Shown: piece by piece, positions 8,502-15,407 of the stretch
How the letters are laid out: each line of letters begins with the position of its first letter
Position numbering within the stretch: the stretch's first letter is position 1
NCBI GenBank assembly: GCA_965204685.1
Contig: OZ242004.1
Span: forward strand, 2,604,001-2,668,000
Direction of reading: 5' to 3'
DNA: 64,000 nt
Source: Bin87 sp965204685
Lineage (GTDB): Bacteria; Chloroflexota; Dehalococcoidia; Lucifugimonadales; UBA3495
Notes under the pieces: model-generated
Databases searched by the model: none
What the model saw: the letters and a program-made list of their open reading frames with translations, nothing else
What the model was told of the DNA's origin: nothing
Translations under genes and position numbers: made by a program

Positions 8502-8720
8502 ATGCAGACCCTAACCCGCAAATCGTTGAAGCTCAAGGCGTGTCCCCGCTGTGGCGGCGATGTCTGTCGCATGAGGGACACCTTTGGAGTGTACCACCAG
8601 TGCGCCCAGTGCGGCCGCGAAATCCGACGCGTGGCTACCAGCCAAGCCCCAGCCACAACCATCGCCACCGTGGATATGCCATCGAATCCGACCCACCATC
8701 GCGAGAAGGTCACGGCCTGA
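8502..8720 (+). CDS. small zinc-ribbon protein, copy 1
   Basis: This 72-residue protein has a four-cysteine zinc ribbon: CPRC at residues 14-17 and CAQC about 19 residues later, followed by GREI. The tail is Thr/Pro-rich and probably unstructured. It is a close relative of the protein encoded at 8895, sharing CP-x-CGGDV, a central RD-aromatic-G pair, QC-x-QC and REI. A ribosome site AGGATGAGGA lies just upstream. Its own terminator follows at 8752. Such small ribbons usually bind nucleic acid or protein partners; the role here is unknown. Confidence 0.8.
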   Translation: MQTLTRKSLKLKACPRCGGDVCRMRDTFGVYHQCAQCGREIRRVATSQAPATTIATVDMPSNPTHHREKVTA

Positions 8721-8751
8721 TCAAGATACCGAGCACAAGCACCCGCAGGCA

Positions 8752-8788
8752 GCGGCCTCGGACTTGGCTCCGAGGCCGCAATATTTTT
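8752..8788 (+). terminator. rho-independent terminator after zinc-ribbon copy 1
   Basis: An 11-bp perfect stem GCGGCCTCGGA / TCCGAGGCCGC with a six-base loop is followed by AATATTTTT. This is a clear intrinsic terminator on the plus strand. Confidence 0.9.
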
Positions 8789-8894
8789 AACACCGCATCT
8801 CGACCGTAGCGACAACCGGCATCAAATTACCGTCAACCAGGTACGCACAGTCACGACCGGCAGGCCCCACACGCCGTCGGGTCAAGGAGATGAG

Positions 8895-9134
8895 ATGATG
8901 GAGAGCACACTGAACCGGGCCCGGTCTGTTCGGGGCGTGCGGCGTCGGCGCGTGGATCTGGGCTCCTGCCCCCACTGCGGCGGCGACGTACGCCAGGTCC
9001 GCGACATCTACGGCGATTACCGCCAGTGCCTGCAGTGCAGCCGGGAAATCCCCAGCGACCCGGCGCCGATGATGCAGACCACGCCGGCTGCCGTGCCCGC
9101 GATGCCGGAATCCGGCGAATTGCTGGTTGCATAA
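8895..9134 (+). CDS. small zinc-ribbon protein, copy 2
   Basis: This 79-residue protein carries CPHC and CLQC zinc pairs and closely parallels the protein encoded at 8502, so the two arose by tandem duplication. The N-terminus is more basic (RRRRVDL) and the tail is Met/Pro/Ala-rich. AAGGAG lies about five bases before the ATG at 8895; an ATG one codon later has better spacing. It is flanked by terminators on both sides, so the two copies are separate transcription units. No enzymatic motif is present. Confidence 0.8.
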   Translation: MMESTLNRARSVRGVRRRRVDLGSCPHCGGDVRQVRDIYGDYRQCLQCSREIPSDPAPMMQTTPAAVPAMPESGELLVA

Positions 9135-9156
9135 TTCACCGGGGCTCCAGGCAATT

Positions 9157-9192
9157 TAACGGGGTCCGAGTTCAGAACTCGGACCCCGTTTT
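9157..9192. terminator. bidirectional terminator
   Basis: AACGGGGTCCGAGTTC pairs with GAACTCGGACCCCGTT across a minimal loop and is followed by TTTTC on the plus strand, with A/T-rich sequence on the other side. It separates the zinc-ribbon gene from the convergent phosphatase gene. Confidence 0.88.
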
Positions 9193-9221
9193 CATGCTCA
9201 AACACACAGCGGTTCCGCAGA

Positions 9222-9701
9222 TCACCGGAACCGCCGGGGCATGTTGTCGTTGCGTTCCTTTACGAACGCGGCGTATTGCCTGACCGCCTCTTCCTGGGAT
9301 GCAGTCTGGACTGAGCCGGGTCGCAACTGCCGGATGTAATCGATTGCCTCGTCGGCTTCCCATCCGGTATTGACCAGGTAGGAAGCCAGGATCGTCCCCG
9401 TGCGGCCAATCCCGGCGGCGCAGGTTACTACCGTGGGTCGCTCCCAGGTCTCGATCTGCTGCTCCGTGAAGGTGACGATCCGGTCGATCTGCTCCACCGA
9501 CGGCGCTTCGAAATCCGGCACCGGCTCGAACAGTTCCTCGAAGCCCCAGGGCTCCCCGGAGATGGTTTGCTCTTCCATGCGGACGATCGCGGTGACGTCG
9601 TTGAGCTCGAAGTAGATCAGGTGCCGGCGCTCGGTCGGCCCCATGGCTCCCGCCAGCGCGCCGGGCAAAATCCAGCTGAAGTTGCGAAAATTTTCTTGCA
9701 T
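9222..9701 (-). CDS. dual-specificity / PTP-like protein phosphatase
   Basis: The 159-residue protein has the cysteine phosphatase loop TCAAGIGRTG, with C94 as nucleophile and R100 binding phosphate. D63 in VPDFEAPS is a likely general acid. The residue before the cysteine is Thr rather than the usual His, as in some bacterial members. It should remove phosphate from tyrosine, serine/threonine or another phosphoester. No kinase is adjacent. GGAGCG precedes the ATG at 9701 by seven bases. It is convergent with the zinc-ribbon gene and 35 bases downstream of the YggU gene. Confidence 0.85.
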   Translation of the reverse strand: MQENFRNFSWILPGALAGAMGPTERRHLIYFELNDVTAIVRMEEQTISGEPWGFEELFEPVPDFEAPSVEQIDRIVTFTEQQIETWERPTVVTCAAGIGRTGTILASYLVNTGWEADEAIDYIRQLRPGSVQTASQEEAVRQYAAFVKERNDNMPRRFR

Positions 9702-9735
9702 GGGTCGCTCCGTGTTCCGGCAAACCGGTCCGTGC

Positions 9736-10047
9736 TCAGCGGGTCGTCGCAGCCGGTGGATCGGGCGCCACCAGACGTTCCAGGCGGTGGCGCAGTTCCG
9801 GCTCGTCGATACCGACTATTTCCATAACCTTGTCCCTGGACCCGTGGCCCCTCGACACGCTGACGTTGGTGCGAGGGATGTCCAGGGCGTGGGCCAACAC
9901 CTCGGCCACCGCCCGATTGGCTTTGCCCGCAACTGGGGGCGCGGTGGTCCGCACCCTCAGCGCTCCGCCGTACCAACCTGCAATCTCCGACCGGGTGGCA
10001 TTCGGTTGCACCCTTACCCGCAGGCGGGATGTGACCGTCTTGGTCAT
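9736..10047 (-). CDS. YggU / DUF167 family protein
   Basis: The 103-residue protein has the DUF167 pattern: RVQPNATRSEI, then LRVRTTAPPVAGKANRAV, then SRGHGSRDKVMEI. The fold is known from YggU structures but no activity is established. The ATG at 10047 is preferred over the TTG one codon upstream. A TATTAT -10 box ends seven bases before this ATG, so the message appears leaderless. It is divergent from the crotonase gene and probably co-transcribed with the phosphatase downstream. Confidence 0.85.
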   Translation of the reverse strand: MTKTVTSRLRVRVQPNATRSEIAGWYGGALRVRTTAPPVAGKANRAVAEVLAHALDIPRTNVSVSRGHGSRDKVMEIVGIDEPELRHRLERLVAPDPPAATTR

Positions 10048-10054
10048 CAATCAC

Positions 10055-10083
10055 ATAATAATGGGTCTGGTATAGTATGGACA
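10055..10083 (-). promoter_or_regulatory. leaderless promoter of the YggU gene
   Basis: On the minus strand TGTCCA (10083-10078), a 17-base spacer and TATTAT (10060-10055) are followed seven bases later by the ATG at 10047. Start of transcription should fall at or next to the A of the ATG. A TATAGT lies on the plus strand at 10071-10076 and may serve the divergent crotonase gene. Confidence 0.5.
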
Positions 10084-10124
10084 CCGACGGCCATGTGAAC
10101 CGTTGCGATTTGACGGGAGATCGA

Positions 10125-10904
10125 ATGGAGTATAGCAACATTACGCTTTCGGTGGGAGACCGCATCGCTACCCTCCGTCTGAACCGGCCTGACGCGCTGA
10201 ACGCCCTCAACCCTGACTTGCTCGGCGAGTTTTCCCACGCCGTTGCCACTGTTGGTGATGACCCCTCCGTCAAGGCAATGGTGGTGCGCGGCGAGGGTCG
10301 GGGCTTTTGCGCCGGAGCCGACCTGCTGTATTTCGACCAGGTTTTTGACGCCCTGTCGTTGTTGCCCGAATACGTGAAGGACCTCAACGACGCCTTCTTC
10401 GCCCTGGAGGCAATGCCCATACCGACCATCGCCGTGGTGCATGGCTACGCCCTGGCCGGAGGAATGGAGCTCATGATGGCCTGTGATATGGCCCTCGTCG
10501 CCGATGACGCGCGCATCGGCGACCAGCACGCCAACTTCGGTTTGATCCCGGGCGGCGGCTCCACTCAGCGCCTCCCGCGCCGCGTGGGCATGCCCCGGGC
10601 CATGGAGCTGTTGACCACTGGCAGATGGCTGTCCGGCAAGGAAGCCGTCGAGTGGGGTTTGGCTCTCCGATCTGCGCCGCCCGAAAGCCTTGAGGACGAA
10701 CTGGAGTCCCTGCTCGATGGCCTGCGCGGGAAGAGCCGGGTGGGGTTGAGTCTCATGAAAAGCCTGGCCCGCCGGAGTCAGGATCTGCCCCTGAAAGACG
10801 GCGTCGCGCTGGAAGGCGCCACCTTCACCCACGTGTTCGCCACGTCGAACCATCCCCGCGAGGGGATACAGGCTTTCAAAGAGAAGCGTCAGCCCGAATT
10901 CTGA
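10125..10904 (+). CDS. enoyl-CoA hydratase/isomerase (crotonase) family protein
   Basis: The 259-residue protein has the crotonase fold: LRLNRPDALNALN, the oxyanion hole GRGFCAGADL, then GYALAGGMELMMACD and FGLIPGGGSTQRLPR. Of the two glutamates of classical enoyl-CoA hydratase, the first (E115) is present, but the second position is His135 (GDQHANFG). It may therefore be an isomerase, thioesterase or decarboxylase-like member rather than a true hydratase. The ATG at 10125 has GGGAG just upstream; the ATG at 10077 directly abuts a TATAGT box and is unlikely. No other beta-oxidation gene is adjacent. Confidence 0.85.
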   Translation: MEYSNITLSVGDRIATLRLNRPDALNALNPDLLGEFSHAVATVGDDPSVKAMVVRGEGRGFCAGADLLYFDQVFDALSLLPEYVKDLNDAFFALEAMPIPTIAVVHGYALAGGMELMMACDMALVADDARIGDQHANFGLIPGGGSTQRLPRRVGMPRAMELLTTGRWLSGKEAVEWGLALRSAPPESLEDELESLLDGLRGKSRVGLSLMKSLARRSQDLPLKDGVALEGATFTHVFATSNHPREGIQAFKEKRQPEF

Positions 10905-10911
10905 AACTCCG

Positions 10912-10941
10912 TTGCCGTCACGCAATCCCTGACCGTACTAT
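10912..10941 (+). promoter_or_regulatory. probable promoter of metF
   Basis: TTGCCG (10912-10917), an 18-base spacer and TACTAT (10936-10941) lie 40 bases upstream of the metF TTG start. Confidence 0.45.
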
Positions 10942-10980
10942 CGCGGCCAGCGTCCAAGTTGGCCGTTTAGGACTATTGGT

Positions 10981-11859
10981 TTGAAAATCAAGGACATCCT
11001 CAGCAACCGAAGAACCATCTCCTTCGAATTCTTCCCGCCCCGGGAGGCGGACGGCGTTCCAACCGTCGTCGACGTTGCGGGTCGCCTACAGCGGTTCGCC
11101 CCCGACTTCGTCTCCGTGACCTACGGGGCCGGCGGAGGCACCCGTGCCTTCACCGAAGAGATCACCATGCGCCTCAAGCGCCGCTGCGATATGGAAGTGA
11201 TGGCCCACCTGACTTGCGTGGCCCAGAGCCGCGAAGAGGTTCATGGTGTGCTCCAACGCCTCCAGGCCGCCGGGATCGAAAACGTCATCGCTCTCCGCGG
11301 CGACCGTCCTCCGGGAACTGAAGATGAGCCGCCGGGTGAGGACGAATTCGCCCACGCTACCGAACTCATCCAGCACATCCGGGCCAATTTTGACTTTGGC
11401 ATCGCCGGGGCCTGCTACCCGGAAGGCCATACCGAGTCCATCAGCCTGGAATCGGATATCGCCTACGCCCGCCTGAAGCAGGACCTCGGCGCGGACTTTC
11501 TCATCACCCAGCTTTTCTACGACAACAGCCACTTTTACGAGCTCCAGGACCGCGCCGCCGCCGCCGGAATTACCATTCCCATCATTCCGGGTGTCCTGCC
11601 CATTCTGAGCACACCGCAAATCCGGCGCTTCACCTCGTTGTGCGGAGCGACCATTCCGTCTCATCTGGATGCACGCCTGGAACGCTTCGCCGAGGACAAT
11701 CGGGCCGTGCGCGAAATCGGCATCGAACACGCCACCCGCCAGGCGGAGGACCTGTGGGCCAACGGCGTGCCGGGCATCCATTTCTACGTCCTCAATCGCA
11801 CCTATTCGGTGTCGCACATACTCAGCGACCTGCACATCGGGGGCCACGACGGAGGTTGA
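10981..11859 (+). CDS. metF: 5,10-methylenetetrahydrofolate reductase
   Basis: MetF reduces methylene-THF to methyl-THF using FAD, feeding methionine synthesis. The 292-residue protein shows ISFEFFPPRE with the catalytic Glu, SVTYGAGGGTR, AHLTCVAQSREE, NVIALRGDRP, the FAD-binding ITQLFYDNSHF and IIPGVLPI, and ends with GIHFYVLNRTYSV. This is the complete single-domain bacterial form. The start is TTG at 10981. The order metF-acpS-nnrD with short gaps suggests one transcript, though the three functions are not one pathway. Confidence 0.95.
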   Translation: MKIKDILSNRRTISFEFFPPREADGVPTVVDVAGRLQRFAPDFVSVTYGAGGGTRAFTEEITMRLKRRCDMEVMAHLTCVAQSREEVHGVLQRLQAAGIENVIALRGDRPPGTEDEPPGEDEFAHATELIQHIRANFDFGIAGACYPEGHTESISLESDIAYARLKQDLGADFLITQLFYDNSHFYELQDRAAAAGITIPIIPGVLPILSTPQIRRFTSLCGATIPSHLDARLERFAEDNRAVREIGIEHATRQAEDLWANGVPGIHFYVLNRTYSVSHILSDLHIGGHDGG

Positions 11860-11881
11860 CCCGGCCAGGCTCTGATCGACC

Positions 11882-12316
11882 ATGCTCTCCACCGGCGTTG
11901 ACTTCATTGAGATCGAACGCGTGGCCGGTGTCCTGGACCGGTACGGCGATCGTTTCTTGCGTCGTGTGTTCACTCCCGGGGAAATCGCCTATTGCCGCGG
12001 CCGCGCTCCCAACCTGGCGGCGCGTTTCGCGGCTAAAGAGGCGGTGATGAAATCCCTAGGCACCGGTTTCCGTGGCGTCGGCTGGCGGGATGTGGAAGTG
12101 GTCCGCGCTCCCAGTGGCGCGCCGAGCCCGCGACTCCACGGCCGGGCCCGTCGCCGCGCCGAACGGTTGGGCGTCACTGAGATCGCCATCAGCCTCTCCC
12201 ATTCCCGGGGATTCGCCATGGTCGTCGCCGTGGCGGTGCGGCCCGATACCCCGGAATCCCTGGAAATGGCCAGTGCTTCGCTCTGGGGCGATGATCTGGC
12301 GCCCGCGGCTGGTTGA
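11882..12316 (+). CDS. acpS: holo-[acyl-carrier-protein] synthase
   Basis: AcpS transfers 4'-phosphopantetheine from CoA to acyl carrier protein. The 144-residue protein has STGVDFIEIERV with metal ligand D7, FTPGEIAYC, and RFAAKEAVMKSLG with E53, then ISLSHSRGFAM. It is slightly longer than usual because of an acidic tail of about 20 residues. It starts 22 bases after metF and ends four bases before nnrD; acpS next to nnrD is a common bacterial arrangement. Confidence 0.93.
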   Translation: MLSTGVDFIEIERVAGVLDRYGDRFLRRVFTPGEIAYCRGRAPNLAARFAAKEAVMKSLGTGFRGVGWRDVEVVRAPSGAPSPRLHGRARRRAERLGVTEIAISLSHSRGFAMVVAVAVRPDTPESLEMASASLWGDDLAPAAG

Positions 12317-12320
12317 TCCC

Positions 12321-13913
12321 ATGACCATTAAGGTCGTTACCGTTGCCCAGATGCAGGCGCTGGAAGCCGCCTCAGAGGCTGCCGGCGTCAGCACCGACAC
12401 CCTGATGGAAAACGCCGGCCTGGCCTGCGCCTTACGTATCCGGCAGCGCTTGGGTGGAGCGGCCAGCCGCCGTGTTGTCGTCCTGGTAGGACCCGGCAAC
12501 AACGGCGCCGATGGACTTGTCCTGGCCCGGCACCTGGCCCGCTGGGGCTCCGACGTGTGCTGTTACATCGTTCGCGGACGCCCGTCGGATGACCCGAAGA
12601 TGGCCGCCGCCCTGGCTTACGGCGTCGCGGTAAGGGACTCGGCCGCCGATACCGGATTGTCCCACTTGGCGCGTTTGCTTCGTGGGTCCGACGTGGTGGT
12701 GGACGCAATCCTCGGCGCCGGCCGCTATCGCCCCCTGGATGGCCTCATTGGGGATGTCACCGCCCTCGTCAATGACGTCCGCTCCGGCCGGACGCGCCTG
12801 CCCGTCGTCGCCGTGGACCTGCCCACTGGCGTCAACCCCGACACCGGGGACGCTGACCCGCGAACGCTCCGCGCCGACGAAACGCTCGCCCTGTGCCATC
12901 CCAAGTACGGCATCGCCAACTTCCCCGGGGCCGGCTATGCCGGGCGGATAACCGTGCTTGGCATCGGCCTGCCGGGCGAGGTATCCGCGTCCGCCGATGC
13001 TGATCTGCCCACCGAGTGGATGACCCCGGAATCAGCCCGCGCCCTGGTTCCCGCCCGGCCGCTAACTTCCCACAAGGGCACCTTCGGCCATCTGCTGATC
13101 GTTGCCGGTTCCCGCAATTTCGTCGGCGCGGCTTCCCTGGCCGCCCGGGGTGCCCACCGGGTCGGCGCCGGCCTCGTCACCCTTGCCGCTCCCGAATCGG
13201 TGTATCGCATCTCCGCCTCCCGGCTAACGGAGACCATCCATCTGCCCCTTCCCGAAGATGCCGACGGTCGCATAGATGCGTCGGCCGCTGACGTGATACG
13301 GGAACGCATCGACAACTATTCAGCCATGGCGGTGGGCTGCGGCCTGGGTTGGTCGAGCGGTACCGCCGACCTGATGGAGTGTCTCCTGTTGGCCGGTGCG
13401 GACCCTCCGTCAATGCCAACCGTCATTGACGCCGATGGGTTGAACAGCCTTTCGAGATGCCCGGATTGGGCCGACCACTTGCGCGCCGCTGCCGTCCTGA
13501 CGCCACACCCCGGCGAGATGGCGACCCTCACCGGACAGTCCACCTCGCAGGTGCAGGCTGATCGCATTGGCATCGCCAGCCAGTCGGCCGTGGGTTGGCG
13601 GCAGGACGTCCTGCTCAAGGGAGCCCATACGGTCGTCGCCTCTCCGTGTGGGAAGCGGTGCGTGCTTCCCTTTGCCAACCCGGCGCTGGCCGCCGGCGGG
13701 ACCGGTGACGTGCTCACCGGCATCATCGGCGGCCTGTTGGCCCAGGGTCTCGCGCCCTATGACGCCGCGCGGTTGGGCGGGTTCCTCCACGGCACGGCGG
13801 CCGAACAAGTGCGCGCTGAATACGGCAACGCCGGCGTGGTCGCCAGCGACCTGCTGGATCGCATCCCCCGCATCGTCGCCGGCCTACGCGGCCCGGAGGC
13901 TACCGGTGGTTAG
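12321..13913 (+). CDS. nnrD: bifunctional NAD(P)H-hydrate epimerase / ADP-dependent dehydratase
   Basis: The enzyme repairs hydrated NADH and NADPH. The 530-residue protein carries both domains. The N-terminal YjeF/NnrE epimerase domain (about 1-215) has GPGNNGADGLVLARHL and VVAVDLPTGVNPDTG. The C-terminal ribokinase-like NnrD domain (about 230-525) has HKGTFGHLLIVAGS, VLTPHPGEMATL and the nucleotide motif AAGGTGDVLTGIIGG. The ATG at 12321 fits the NnrE domain start; longer frames overlap acpS. The next gene starts inside its last codons. Confidence 0.94.
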   Translation: MTIKVVTVAQMQALEAASEAAGVSTDTLMENAGLACALRIRQRLGGAASRRVVVLVGPGNNGADGLVLARHLARWGSDVCCYIVRGRPSDDPKMAAALAYGVAVRDSAADTGLSHLARLLRGSDVVVDAILGAGRYRPLDGLIGDVTALVNDVRSGRTRLPVVAVDLPTGVNPDTGDADPRTLRADETLALCHPKYGIANFPGAGYAGRITVLGIGLPGEVSASADADLPTEWMTPESARALVPARPLTSHKGTFGHLLIVAGSRNFVGAASLAARGAHRVGAGLVTLAAPESVYRISASRLTETIHLPLPEDADGRIDASAADVIRERIDNYSAMAVGCGLGWSSGTADLMECLLLAGADPPSMPTVIDADGLNSLSRCPDWADHLRAAAVLTPHPGEMATLTGQSTSQVQADRIGIASQSAVGWRQDVLLKGAHTVVASPCGKRCVLPFANPALAAGGTGDVLTGIIGGLLAQGLAPYDAARLGGFLHGTAAEQVRAEYGNAGVVASDLLDRIPRIVAGLRGPEATGG

Positions 13914-14337
13914 CCTGACGCCCGAACAGGCGGCGCGACTTTCCGAAACCCCGGTGGGCCACCTGGCCACCGCCGATGCCAACGGCCGGCCCCACGTGAT
14001 CCCGGTCTGCTTCTCCTACGATGGCCAGCACATCTACTCCGCCCTCGACGCCAAGCCCAAGCGTGGGAGCCTCACCGGCCTCCGCCGCGTGCGCAACATC
14101 CTCGCCAACCCGCAGGTCTCGTTGGTCATCGACCATTACGACGAGGATTGGACCCGGCTCTGGTACCTCTTGATCCAGGGCAGAGCCGAGCTGGTCGAAG
14201 GCGGTCCTGATCCTGCGGCGGCCATCGCCAAGCTGCGCGAGAAGTACCCTCAATATCGAAACATGCCTCTCGACAGCAACCCGGTGATACGGATCACTCC
14301 CGAGCGCATCACCGGCTGGTCCGGCGCAAAAGTTTAG
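13906..14337 (+). CDS. PPOX-class F420-dependent enzyme
   Basis: The 143-residue protein is a split beta-barrel flavin/deazaflavin-binding protein. It has VGHLATADANGRPHVIPVCF at the N-terminus, the KPKRGSLTGLRRVRNI segment and WYLLIQGRAELV. This is the Rv2074-like group of F420-binding PPOX proteins seen in actinobacteria and Chloroflexota; these reduce substrates such as biliverdin or are uncharacterised. Start is GTG at 13906 with GGAGG six bases upstream, overlapping nnrD by eight bases. A terminator follows immediately. Confidence 0.85.
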   Translation: MVSLTPEQAARLSETPVGHLATADANGRPHVIPVCFSYDGQHIYSALDAKPKRGSLTGLRRVRNILANPQVSLVIDHYDEDWTRLWYLLIQGRAELVEGGPDPAAAIAKLREKYPQYRNMPLDSNPVIRITPERITGWSGAKV

Positions 14338-14358
14338 GCCGCCGGGTAATCGGCGGCC
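14337..14358. terminator. hairpin between convergent genes
   Basis: GGCCGCCG pairs with CGGCGGCC across a six-base loop, directly after the stop codon at 14337. It lies between the F420-type gene and the convergent 25-residue peptide gene and may terminate both, although only short T tracts are present. Confidence 0.65.
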
Positions 14359-14371
14359 CGTCTTGGCAATG

Positions 14372-14449
14372 TCAGGAACGTGATGTGATTCTATCAACAG
14401 TTACCAGAATCGCGATAAACAGTGCTGCTGCTAAAGCTGCTTCAATCAT
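14372..14449 (-). CDS. 25-residue hydrophobic peptide gene
   Basis: An ATG at 14449 opens a 25-codon frame ending in TGA at 14372. The peptide starts MIEAALAAALF, continues as a hydrophobic IAILVTV stretch and ends DRITSRS, so it can form one short membrane helix with a polar, basic C-terminus. The evidence for a gene is in the expression signals. AAAGGAGGGG, nearly a full anti-16S match, sits five bases upstream. A TTGCTT-17-TATTGT promoter lies at 14512-14484. A hairpin follows the stop. No family is recognised; it resembles the small single-helix subunits of membrane complexes only in general form. Confidence 0.6.
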   Translation of the reverse strand: MIEAALAAALFIAILVTVDRITSRS

Positions 14450-14483
14450 GACTGCCCCTCCTTTCGTATATATTTTTACGGCC

Positions 14484-14512
14484 ACAATAGACCACCATCA
14501 TGGTACAAGCAA
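14484..14512 (-). promoter_or_regulatory. promoter of the 25-residue peptide gene
   Basis: TTGCTT (14512-14507), a 17-base spacer and TATTGT (14489-14484) read toward the small gene. The predicted message has a leader of about 28 bases containing the strong ribosome site. Confidence 0.55.
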
Positions 14513-14565
14513 AGCATTCATTCTGTCAAGAGCGGATCGGCAAAATTTATGCCCATCTTACGAAC

Positions 14566-14594
14566 TTGACCCCATAGCCGCCGCACCCTAGAAT
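14566..14594 (+). promoter_or_regulatory. promoter of the alpha/beta hydrolase-fold gene
   Basis: TTGACC (14566-14571), a 17-base spacer and TAGAAT (14589-14594). The same boxes and spacing occur before purF (38091-38119). The ATG overlapping the -10 box cannot be the translation start. Confidence 0.7.
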
Positions 14595-14634
14595 GCCGGC
14601 ACCCGGCCCACAGGGCCGTCTTTTGCAGGTTTCC

Positions 14635-15348
14635 ATGGCCCAGATTGTTTTCATCCACGGCCCCGGCGCCGGCGGCTGCGCAGATTCCTATATCAACCAG
14701 CTCTATCATTACCCCAGCAGTCTCGCCCCGAACCTGCCTGGCCATCTCGACGGTGCGCCGTGTAGCAGCGTTGAGCGCTACACTGAATGGTTGCGGGGCT
14801 GGCTGCATGCCCGCGGACACTACCAGGACCTGGTGCTCAGTGGCTTCACCCTCGGCGCCTGTGTGGCCCTGCAGTACGCCCTGGACTACCCCGACGAGGT
14901 CAAGGCTTTGGCGCTCATGACCATCGCCATGCGCCCCAAGCAGCGCCGACCGCAGGATATCCAGTTCCGCCTGGACGCCGCCCAAGACCCGGAGACCTAC
15001 GAGAAGTGGCTCGGCATGATGGACGGCATCATGCACTTTGTCGAGCCGGACCTGCGCGCCCGATTGTTGCAGCGACACCGCGAGGTCGGCCCGGTCGCTC
15101 AGCACCGCGACCTGGTGGTCATCGACCGCTTCGACGTGCGCGACCGGATCCACACTCTCAAAGCGCCGTTGCTGCTGGTCCAGGGCGTTGATGACCCCCT
15201 GGCTACCGGCGACTACGAGGAAGAAATCCACCGCGCCGTCCCCGGATCAAAACTGATCAAGATGAAAGACGCCGGCCATTTCCCCATGGTGGAAAAGCCG
15301 GACGAATTCAATGCTGCCCTGGACGATTTCCTGAGCGAAATCGGCTGA
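14635..15348 (+). CDS. alpha/beta hydrolase-fold protein with Thr at the nucleophile position
   Basis: The 237-residue protein has IVFIHGPGAGG at the oxyanion strand, the acid-loop phrase LLLVQGVDDPLA and the catalytic-histidine phrase DAGHFPMVEKP. The nucleophile elbow reads SGFTLGACVAL, so the G-x-S-x-G serine is replaced by Thr72. It may use threonine, have another function, or be a cofactor-independent oxygenase- or lyase-like member. The ATG at 14635 lies downstream of a clear promoter. The TPP enzyme follows after 59 bases and may be functionally linked, but no pathway is evident. Confidence 0.8.
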   Translation: MAQIVFIHGPGAGGCADSYINQLYHYPSSLAPNLPGHLDGAPCSSVERYTEWLRGWLHARGHYQDLVLSGFTLGACVALQYALDYPDEVKALALMTIAMRPKQRRPQDIQFRLDAAQDPETYEKWLGMMDGIMHFVEPDLRARLLQRHREVGPVAQHRDLVVIDRFDVRDRIHTLKAPLLLVQGVDDPLATGDYEEEIHRAVPGSKLIKMKDAGHFPMVEKPDEFNAALDDFLSEIG

Positions 15349-15407
15349 ATCACAATCCCACGAACCCTGCGCATTCATGCCAACCCCAATAATGGAGGAG
15401 TTCCACC

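Noticed and set aside
10077..10124. ATG at 10077 as start of the crotonase
   Set aside because: It directly abuts a TATAGT box, so it would be upstream of the transcript start; 10125 has a ribosome site.
12072..12320. Longer N-terminus for the NnrD protein
   Set aside because: It would overlap acpS almost fully in another frame; the conserved domain begins at 12321.
14385..14591. 68-codon plus-strand frame opposite the 25-residue gene
   Set aside because: It lacks a ribosome site, runs through the promoter of the next gene and has no protein-like pattern.
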